Shown piece after piece: positions 1 through 5,039 of a stretch of DNA of 5,039 bases (the first letter of the stretch is position 1; each line of letters begins with the position of its first letter). Location of the stretch: the NCBI GenBank assembly GCA_018654125.1, contig JABIME010000099.1, positions 1 through 5,039 of the forward strand, given 5' to 3'. The notes under the pieces are model-generated. The model was not told the origin of the DNA. It made no database searches and was given only the letters and a program-made list of their open reading frames with translations. This DNA is from Candidatus Cloacimonadota bacterium (GTDB lineage: Bacteria > Cloacimonadota > Cloacimonadia > Cloacimonadales > TCS61). A program made the translations under genes and the position numbers.

Positions 1-1
1 A

Positions 2-445
2 ACTAAAGAAATTTATAATTCACTTAAATTAGTAGACTCAGTAGAAGTATTGGGTTATTTTCTTGGATTATTCTCAATTTCTGGTATGGAAGTAGATGCA
101 ACTCTCAAAAGATCCAGTATACAAAGAATACCAGATTATTTCGAGGATGATAAATTAGAAATTACTAATAATACAATTATTTGTAATAAAACCATTAGCT
201 CATCTTCATTGGTTTTAGCATGGAAAAATGCAGCTATAGAAGCAAGATATGAAATTGCTAAATATCTGGAGAAAGAGGTTCAATCCGCAATAATTAATAC
301 CGATGAGATAACAGAAAAAAGAATAGCTTTAGAGACTTCGGAAAAACTCTCTCACATGAAAATAAAAGCCAGTTACATCACAACAGAATTAAAGGATAAT
401 CTAAGACTATTTAAGGTTTGTCATCAACTAGAAATAGTTAAATAA
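2..445 (+). CDS. LPP20-like envelope protein, 3' part (5' end outside window)
   Basis: The frame is open from the left edge to the TAA at 443-445, so this is the C-terminal part (147 residues visible) of a longer protein. A TTG at 50 and an ATG at 86 are in frame, but neither has a convincing Shine-Dalgarno, and the residues before them (KEIYNSLKLVDSVEVLG) read as ordinary protein. From about position 143 the layout resembles LPP20-type domains: an IPDYF segment, a beta-like stretch, then an Ala/Glu-rich amphipathic helix with AAIEARYEIAKYLEKEVQS, a charged helix, and a closing strand (LRLFKVCHQLEIV). LPP20 family members are usually exported lipoproteins or envelope proteins of unclear function. 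Any signal peptide would lie outside the window. It sits 10 nt upstream of kdsB and is probably co-transcribed with it. That a coding region is present is near certain. The family assignment is by eye and only moderate; a diverged hypothetical protein is the alternative. Confidence 0.6.
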   Translation, partial: TKEIYNSLKLVDSVEVLGYFLGLFSISGMEVDATLKRSSIQRIPDYFEDDKLEITNNTIICNKTISSSSLVLAWKNAAIEARYEIAKYLEKEVQSAIINTDEITEKRIALETSEKLSHMKIKASYITTELKDNLRLFKVCHQLEIVK

Positions 446-449
446 AAGG
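444..449 (+). promoter_or_regulatory. Shine-Dalgarno of kdsB, overlapping the upstream stop codon
   Basis: AAAAGG lies 6 nt before the ATG at 456 and overlaps the last two bases of the TAA ending the upstream gene. This fixes the kdsB start and suggests translational coupling within one transcript. No promoter is visible in the 10-nt gap. Confidence 0.65.
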
Positions 450-455
450 TTAAAG

Positions 456-1169
456 ATGAAGGTAATTGCCATAATTCCAGCCAGATTTGATTCAACAAGA
501 TTCCCTGGTAAGCCATTGGTTAAATTAGGGAATAAATATATCATTCAACATGTTTATAAACAAGCAATAAAAAGTAATCTTTTCGATGAAGTTATTGTAG
601 GAACGGATGATCAGCGGATCTTTGAAGCAGTTGATGGGTTTGGTGGGAAAGTAACTTTAACAAGCAAGAAACATAAAAGTGGTACAGATCGAGTTGCTGA
701 AGTTTGCAGCAAAATTCCTTGCTGTAAAGATGCAGATGTTATTGTTAATGTACAAGGTGATGAACCATTTATAACAGAGAAGCCACTAAAAAAACTTATT
801 GATGCATTTACTTATCAATCTGTTCAGGTTGCTTCTTTGATGCATGAATTATCAAAAGATATAGAAAATCCAAATGTTGTAAAAGTAACTTGTGATGAAA
901 ATTTTAATGCAATCAATTTTTCACGAGTCCCAAATTACGAGTCCCAAATTATTAATTACAAACATATTGGAGTTTATGCTTTTCGCAGAAAAACACTTTT
1001 TGAATTTGTGAAGTTGCCGGAAAGTAAAATGGAGAAAATTGAAAAACTTGAACAACTCAGGCTTTTGGAAAATGGATATAAGATCAGGATGGTTCTCACT
1101 TCCTATAAAGGTATTGGAATCGACACTCCCGAGGATCTTGAAAAAGCAGAGAAATTATTGCTAAAATAG
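456..1169 (+). CDS. kdsB: 3-deoxy-manno-octulosonate cytidylyltransferase (CMP-KDO synthetase)
   Basis: KdsB activates KDO: CTP + KDO gives CMP-KDO + diphosphate in the cytoplasm, supplying the sugar that joins lipid A to the LPS core. The 237-residue protein is close to the family length (E. coli about 248) and shows the expected motifs in order: nucleotide-binding IPARFDSTRFPGKPL (7-21), GTDD (49-52), SGTDRVAE (75-82), VNVQGDEP (97-104) with Mg-binding Asp102, FSR (155-157), KHIGVYAF (169-176), KIEKLEQLR (194-202) and GIDTPEDLE (221-229) with the second metal-ligand Asp223. All expected active-site elements appear intact. The odd point is the stretch between FSR and KHIG. It is only 11 residues long, much shorter than in E. 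coli, and lacks the Ile-Pro normally found just after FSR. Its DNA contains a 14-bp tandem repeat. The gene ends at TAG just before a strong terminator, so it is the last gene of its unit. It implies a Gram-negative cell with KDO-containing LPS. Confidence 0.96.
   Translation: MKVIAIIPARFDSTRFPGKPLVKLGNKYIIQHVYKQAIKSNLFDEVIVGTDDQRIFEAVDGFGGKVTLTSKKHKSGTDRVAEVCSKIPCCKDADVIVNVQGDEPFITEKPLKKLIDAFTYQSVQVASLMHELSKDIENPNVVKVTCDENFNAINFSRVPNYESQIINYKHIGVYAFRRKTLFEFVKLPESKMEKIEKLEQLRLLENGYKIRMVLTSYKGIGIDTPEDLEKAEKLLLK
923..950 (+). repeat. 14-bp perfect tandem duplication inside kdsB
   Basis: Two adjacent identical copies of ACGAGTCCCAAATT occupy 923-936 and 937-950. The period is not a multiple of three, so the copies are read in different frames (RVPN, then ESQI). 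They fall exactly in the shortened loop between the conserved FSR and KHIG motifs. Confidence 0.9.
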
Positions 1170-1182
1170 AAGTTAACTTTAT

Positions 1183-1218
1183 AACAAAAAGCCTCCCGAT
1201 CTCGGGAGGCTTTTTGTT
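1183..1218. terminator. Bidirectional intrinsic terminator between converging genes
   Basis: A perfect 17-bp inverted repeat (arms 1183-1199 and 1202-1218) has the GC-rich core GCCTCCCG/CGGGAGGC flanked by A5 on the left and T5 on the right. The real loop is probably ATCT, giving a 16-bp stem. Read on the plus strand it is a hairpin followed by TTTTTGTTT, ending kdsB (stop at 1169). Read on the minus strand it is a hairpin followed by TTTTTGTT, ending the protease gene (stop at 1236-1238). The symmetry and the central position between convergent genes support use in both directions. Confidence 0.93.
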
Positions 1219-1235
1219 TATACGAAATTTCTAAA

Positions 1236-3677
1236 CTATTTGACCAACAGCATTTTCATGATCTTAGTATAATTGTTAGTCTTTAATTGGTAGAGATAAA
1301 CTCCAGAAGCTTGATCACGTGCATCCCAAGGATACTGATGTCTGCCTTCTTCAAACTCGTCAGTAACAATTAACTGCCCTTTAATATTGAAAATTGAAAG
1401 TACTCCCTTTTCATCTTCTTTTATGTCAAAAGAGATGAGAGTACTTGGATTAAATGGATTTGGAAAATTCTGACGCAACTCAGTTACCAATGGGATCTCT
1501 TGAATGTCATTTCCTTCAGTTGGAATAGTTAATATAGCAGGTCCAAAAATTTCTGTTTCACCGGAACCGCTAATACTTTCTATCCAATACCAGTAAGTAA
1601 AGCCTTCATAAACATCAAATTCATCTGTATAGGAATAGAATGAAGGTTGAGTGGTTGTGCCGTTTCCTAAAATAGTTTCGGAGTTGAGTGTAAATGATTG
1701 CTCTATATCATTGGAAAGTGAACGATAAATATTCCAACCAACATTATCAGTTTCTGTTTGTGTAACCCAATTAATAATCGGTGATTCATTAATATAAGCA
1801 GCAGTGAAAGATGAAAGGGTGACTGGTAATGCAGAATCATCATTGATTGCAGCTAATATATCTAATTTGCCATATCCCCATGTACTATTTGGAACTCCAC
1901 CCGTGTATACATCGGTTACTGCGTTATTCATTAGAGCATCATAAATATCTTGCGGAGAGACTGTTGGATATCTATCTAATATTAGTGCTGCAGCTCCAGC
2001 AACCATCGGACAAGACATACTTGTTCCTTGCATTATATAGTAATTATCATCATTATATGGTGAACCTCCAAGTCCTGCTCCATCATTATCTATCCAACTC
2101 GTACTATATGATGAATAAACATCTGTATCTCTTAAGGAAATTATTATTGCCCCTGGAGCAGTAATTTGAGGTTTTTGAACTCCATCAATTCGTGGTCCAC
2201 GATTTGAAAAACTTGAAATTTCATCTTCAGGAAAAGCATCTAAACCATACCAATAATTACTTCCATCACTACATGTCCAATCTTCCCTTGTATTCCATGA
2301 TCCTACAGCAAAAACATTATCGGCTTCTGCTGGACTTCCACAAGTGTAAAACGGATCAGCAATTCCGCTAGGAAATTCCGATCTTCCATCACCATATAAT
2401 TCATATAAGTGGAAAAATTGAGAAGAACTAGAGTTGTTTGTAATCCTTACATAGTATGTACCTGCAGTTTGAGTAGCGTTAGTATCTGTTTGCCTGCTCT
2501 CGGTACCACGAGAGCTCTCAGTAAATGAATATTCATATCCTGTTACAGAGCTATATCCTGAATCATAATAATCGATATCAAGATCGATGTTTCTACCAGA
2601 CCCATCATCCCAAACCAAATTAAACCCAATGTAACTGTTTGATGTATTATGTGTAACTTGAATGTATCCTGTCGTACTGTTTGCTGCGACAGTAGCGGAA
2701 TAGTGCCTATAATCGTTAGCATCATTACCAGCTGACATAAAAACGGGAACACCTTGGTCATAACACCAATCAGCTTTTTGGCACATATCATCGGAGCCAT
2801 CATGATACGTACTCCATCCACCATAACTCATCGTAATAACATTAGAGTTATAAGTGCTTACTGCAGCATCTAAAGCAGCATTTATTGCAGCATTTGAAGC
2901 ACCACCAGAAGCATCGCTTTCTATTTTAAGGAAACAAAGATCAGCATCAGGAGCAACACCGGAATATGCTCCTCCTCCATTTCCTGTATTTGATGATGAT
3001 AAACTTCCTCTTCCTAATACAGAACCAGTAACATGAGTTCCATGACCGGTTCTGCCATGTGTATTTTCAACATTGTCATCAAGAGAAGGATAATCTGAAT
3101 AATCTTTTCTATCATACGTGGAAGGTATATCTGTTCCATCATAAAATGAATCAAGCCCAGAATCGAGAACAGCAACCTCTACACCAGTACCATCCCAGCC
3201 AGCCGTCCAAACGTCATTGGCATTTATCGCAGCATATCCACTATTATTTTGAGCATATAGTTTTTTTTCGGCACTAGCAACTCTAACGATTGCTTCTGTT
3301 GAAAGAACCTCTATGAAACTTTCAGTTGGTATTGAAGCAATAATAAATCCATTGGGATGATTCTTAAGTGGTGGAACCCATGAATCAAGGTAGCATTTAA
3401 CTCCTTTATCCTTAAGTTTGCTAATTATAGCAGTTGAAGGATATTCAGTAAAATAAAGAATGACCTGTGCAAATTCAGTTTTGTCGTTTCTTACACCATC
3501 ATTAAGTTGCTGCATTTTGCTGCTGATATTTCGAATCAAATATCCACATTCAATTTTATTTCGAAACTCCTCTGGTATTTGAATAATTTCATCTCGATTG
3601 AGAAGCAATTCTTCAAAAGAGAATAAAACAGATATAAATAAAAATAATAAAACAAATAATATAACTATTTTCTTCAT
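1236..3677 (-). CDS. Secreted S8 subtilisin-like serine protease with C-terminal sorting/FlgD-like domain
   Basis: This is a complete 813-residue exported endopeptidase. Residues 1-20 are a signal peptide (MKK then a long Leu/Ile/Val/Phe core). Residues 22-140 resemble an inhibitor I9-type propeptide (QVILYFTEYPS, FIIASIPTESF). The catalytic domain starts near 150 and has Asp172 in VAVLDSGLD, His212 in HGTHVTG, oxyanion Asn318 in MSAGND and nucleophile Ser553 in GTSMSCPMVAGAAA; SNRGP (491-495) and ITAPG (505-509) are also typical. The Asn-to-Ser distance is 235 residues against 66 in subtilisin BPN'. Much of the excess is a beta-rich, Ser/Thr/Asn-rich insert at about 325-430 that resembles a PPC/jelly-roll module. 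A fibronectin-III-like module follows (617-720), then an NFPNPFNPST domain (733-813) ending SGVYLYQLKTNNYTKIMKMLLVK-like, the form annotated as a type IX sorting or FlgD-like tail. Cys299/305 and 446/469 could form disulfides. Likely role is extracellular or surface protein digestion. Substrate is unknown, and whether the tail is used for type IX export is inference. Confidence 0.95.
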   Translation of the reverse strand: MKKIVILFVLLFLFISVLFSFEELLLNRDEIIQIPEEFRNKIECGYLIRNISSKMQQLNDGVRNDKTEFAQVILYFTEYPSTAIISKLKDKGVKCYLDSWVPPLKNHPNGFIIASIPTESFIEVLSTEAIVRVASAEKKLYAQNNSGYAAINANDVWTAGWDGTGVEVAVLDSGLDSFYDGTDIPSTYDRKDYSDYPSLDDNVENTHGRTGHGTHVTGSVLGRGSLSSSNTGNGGGAYSGVAPDADLCFLKIESDASGGASNAAINAALDAAVSTYNSNVITMSYGGWSTYHDGSDDMCQKADWCYDQGVPVFMSAGNDANDYRHYSATVAANSTTGYIQVTHNTSNSYIGFNLVWDDGSGRNIDLDIDYYDSGYSSVTGYEYSFTESSRGTESRQTDTNATQTAGTYYVRITNNSSSSQFFHLYELYGDGRSEFPSGIADPFYTCGSPAEADNVFAVGSWNTREDWTCSDGSNYWYGLDAFPEDEISSFSNRGPRIDGVQKPQITAPGAIIISLRDTDVYSSYSTSWIDNDGAGLGGSPYNDDNYYIMQGTSMSCPMVAGAAALILDRYPTVSPQDIYDALMNNAVTDVYTGGVPNSTWGYGKLDILAAINDDSALPVTLSSFTAAYINESPIINWVTQTETDNVGWNIYRSLSNDIEQSFTLNSETILGNGTTTQPSFYSYTDEFDVYEGFTYWYWIESISGSGETEIFGPAILTIPTEGNDIQEIPLVTELRQNFPNPFNPSTLISFDIKEDEKGVLSIFNIKGQLIVTDEFEEGRHQYPWDARDQASGVYLYQLKTNNYTKIMKMLLVK

Positions 3678-3681
3678 TTCC

Positions 3682-3686
3682 CCTCC
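3682..3686 (-). promoter_or_regulatory. Strong Shine-Dalgarno of the protease gene
   Basis: On the minus strand the sequence reads GGAGGGGAA directly before the ATG (3677-3675). GGAGG is followed by a rather short 4-nt spacer; the shifted core AGGGG would lie even closer. It fixes the start that gives a normal signal peptide. Confidence 0.75.
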
Positions 3687-3689
3687 ATA

Positions 3690-3705
3690 ATGAATTTTAA
3701 TTCAT
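3690..3705. promoter_or_regulatory. Candidate operator palindrome in the protease leader
   Basis: ATGAATT and AATTCAT form a perfect 7-bp inverted repeat with a 2-nt centre (TT), immediately upstream of the Shine-Dalgarno. Size and position would suit a dimeric repressor or a small 5'-UTR hairpin. Short AT-rich palindromes arise easily by chance, so support is weak. Confidence 0.25.
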
Positions 3706-3708
3706 ATT

Positions 3709-3733
3709 TGTATAATATATAATGTTATGTCAA
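3709..3733 (-). promoter_or_regulatory. Possible promoter of the protease gene
   Basis: On the minus strand a perfect TTGACA (3733-3728) precedes an AT-rich run containing TATACA (3714-3709). The spacing is only 13 nt, short of the usual 16-18, and the hexamer at 17 nt (CAAATA) is poor. Promoter rules in this lineage are uncertain. The site lies in the 62-bp gap after the kinase gene, where no terminator is seen, so read-through from the kinase is an alternative to an own promoter. Confidence 0.35.
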
Positions 3734-3739
3734 ATTTAA

Positions 3740-5039
3740 TTAATATTTATGAGTACTACCTCCGATAAATTCTCTAATAACAGAATCTTGTGGAATTGCA
3801 GATTCGTCACTAAACCCAACAATTTGTTGCATGAAATTATTAATGCGTGAAGCACGCAAAAATGCATCTTTTTTTAATTCGTCATCTTTATATTCTTCTG
3901 TCCATTTTTCAAAATCTTTACCGAGTCTTGCTTTATAAATTGGAAGCTCATAAGGCATTGCACTATTAATAATGTAATCAGCAGAATTAAGGTAAGGAAT
4001 AATATGACGAACCTCACTGGAACGAACATAATGCCAGTGCTCAAGAGTTTGAGTAGGATTATAAGCACGATGAATAGAATCACGTAACATTCTTCGAATT
4101 AACCTGAAATCAGTCCATCGCAGATATTTTCCATTACTATCTTTGATCTGGAACATTGGCTCAAGGTATAATTTGAATTTATGAACATCATCAATAGATT
4201 TGGTCATTTCGGGATAAAGTCCGTGCAGACTGTCGATAAGTAAAATTTCGTTTTCTTCTAATTTCATTGGAGTACGATCTAAAAATCTGGTTCCAGTTTT
4301 AAAATCATAAAATGGCAGAATAACTTCTTCACCATTGCAGAGCTTGCTAATATGCTCATTAATCAATTCTAGATCTAGTGCTTGAGGAGTCTCAAAATCG
4401 TAATCTCCAAATTCATCTATCGGATGCATTGCCAGATCATAAAAATAATTATCAACCGCGAACATTTTGAATTTGTAGCCTAATTTATTAAGGTGTTCTT
4501 CAAGTTTTATTGTGGTGGTTGTTTTCCCGGATGATGAAGGACCTGTAATCAGAACCATTTTCAATTTATCAATTCTATTGGAAATCAGCTCTGCCGCCAT
4601 TGCAACTTCATCGGCATAAGCAGTTTCAGATTCATGAACTATATGTGGAAATTCACCATTTTCAACTCTTTTGTTCAATGCATTTATTGTTTGTAGGTTA
4701 TTAGTTACTGACCAATCGAGGATCTTCCAGATCTTGTGCCATGGAATATTTTCGGATGGGGAAGATGCTTTTGTGACCTTCTCCTTCCTACCCTGAATAT
4801 TGCTATTCCTATAAATAATATATGCTTTTGCAACTTGTGAATGTCCATTTTTAATTAAAACTTTTTCTACAATATCTTGAATATTTTCTATACAAGGGAT
4901 TTTCTCATCAGAATAATTTTTGTTAAGGATGTTAACCACTTCATCTGCTAATTTATCAGCTGCTTGTTTATCACGTCCGCCAACTGCCACAGCGGCTCTA
5001 AAAATTGCATTGGAAATTCTTTCTTTTTTAAATGTGACG
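3740..5039 (-). CDS. ATP-cone domain fused to uridine/nucleoside kinase (5' end outside window)
   Basis: The frame stays open to the right edge, so the start is missing. A GTG at 4990-4988 begins inside the ATP-cone and is not the start. Within 5039-4787 the protein reads as an ATP-cone: FKKERISNAIFRAA, then ENIQDIVEKVLIKNGHSQVAKAYIIYR; in ribonucleotide reductases this domain senses ATP/dATP. After a linker (4747-4570) comes a P-loop kinase of the phosphoribulokinase/uridine kinase family: Walker A GPSSSGKTTTT (Lys codon 4525-4523), VDNYFYD (Asp codon 4453-4451) near the expected nucleoside site, DFETPQALDL, LLIDSLHGLYP at the Walker B position, TDFRLIRRMLRD, NSAMPYELP, and a C-terminal REFIGGS. 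The order matches long bacterial uridine kinase homologues that usually carry an N-terminal TGS-type region instead. Expected reaction: ATP-dependent phosphorylation of uridine (possibly cytidine) to the monophosphate in pyrimidine salvage. Allosteric control through the cone is inferred. The acidic residue in LIDSLHG replaces the more usual EGIHG. The protease gene follows 62 bp downstream on the same strand. Confidence 0.9.
   Translation of the reverse strand, partial: VTFKKERISNAIFRAAVAVGGRDKQAADKLADEVVNILNKNYSDEKIPCIENIQDIVEKVLIKNGHSQVAKAYIIYRNSNIQGRKEKVTKASSPSENIPWHKIWKILDWSVTNNLQTINALNKRVENGEFPHIVHESETAYADEVAMAAELISNRIDKLKMVLITGPSSSGKTTTTIKLEEHLNKLGYKFKMFAVDNYFYDLAMHPIDEFGDYDFETPQALDLELINEHISKLCNGEEVILPFYDFKTGTRFLDRTPMKLEENEILLIDSLHGLYPEMTKSIDDVHKFKLYLEPMFQIKDSNGKYLRWTDFRLIRRMLRDSIHRAYNPTQTLEHWHYVRSSEVRHIIPYLNSADYIINSAMPYELPIYKARLGKDFEKWTEEYKDDELKKDAFLRASRINNFMQQIVGFSDESAIPQDSVIREFIGGSTHKY

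Noticed and set aside
50..88. TTG at 50 or ATG at 86 as the start of the first gene
   Set aside because: The frame is open to the window edge, neither codon has a clear Shine-Dalgarno, and neither would give a signal peptide.
1847..2164. Plus-strand open frame of 105 codons antisense to the protease gene
   Set aside because: It is a Leu/Tyr/His-rich translation with no family resemblance and no Shine-Dalgarno, lying fully inside the well-supported protease gene.
2496..2515. Hairpin GCTCTCG-6 nt-CGAGAGC inside the protease gene
   Set aside because: It has no T tract and lies in codons for the Ser/Arg/Glu-rich insert; probably a by-product of the repeated ESSRGTESR coding pattern.
2543..3277. 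Further open frames within the protease gene (2543-2824 minus; 2854-3036 and 3059-3277 plus)
   Set aside because: They are alternative-frame readings of the protease catalytic domain, with unnatural composition and no start signals.
3711..3723. Two TATAAT boxes on the plus strand
   Set aside because: They would drive transcription antisense into the kinase gene with no gene to serve, and they lie in a TA-rich stretch where such hexamers are expected.
3874..4083. Minus-strand 69-codon Leu/Ile-rich open frame resembling a small membrane protein
   Set aside because: It is a shifted frame of the kinase gene; its hydrophobic look comes from AT-rich codons, and the overlapping frame encodes conserved kinase motifs.
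4988..4990. GTG as the start of the kinase gene
   Set aside because: It falls inside the ATP-cone, and the upstream in-frame residues (FKKERISNAIFRAA) are conserved parts of that domain.
1..5039. Search for tRNA, rRNA, CRISPR arrays, insertion-sequence ends, defence genes or riboswitches
   Set aside because: Nothing was found by eye. Coding density is high, the intergenic gaps are 10, 66 and 62 bp, and no spaced repeats or transposase motifs are present.

Overview
This AT-rich window holds four protein-coding genes and no RNA genes, insertion sequences or CRISPR arrays. It looks like a Gram-negative member of the FCB group, most like Candidatus Cloacimonadota. The evidence is a CMP-KDO synthetase gene (LPS synthesis), a secreted protease ending in an NFPNPFNPST-type C-terminal domain, and a preceding LPVTLSSFTA / TQTETDNVGWN / YRS module typical of that group. 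The lineage is inferred from protein motifs only.

Layout: positions 1-1169 carry two plus-strand genes. The first is the 3' part of an LPP20-like protein that is cut by the left edge. It is followed 10 nt later by a complete kdsB, whose Shine-Dalgarno overlaps the upstream stop codon, so the two are probably one transcription unit. Positions 1170-1235 hold a strong, perfectly symmetrical terminator hairpin shared by two converging transcription units. Positions 1236-3677 (minus) encode an 813-residue secreted S8 subtilisin-like protease. Positions 3678-3739 are a 62-bp gap with a good Shine-Dalgarno, a perfect TTGACA and a small palindrome. From 3740 to the right edge (minus) runs a uridine/nucleoside kinase fused to an N-terminal ATP-cone domain, with its start beyond the window.

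The left pair points to the cell envelope (KDO activation for lipid A/core, plus a probable envelope protein). The right pair joins a predicted allosterically controlled nucleotide-salvage kinase with an exported protease, and no functional link between those two is evident. I found no clearly new multi-gene system. The points most worth checking are the ATP-cone/uridine-kinase fusion, the beta-rich domain inserted in the protease catalytic domain, and a remodelled KdsB loop built on a 14-bp tandem duplication.
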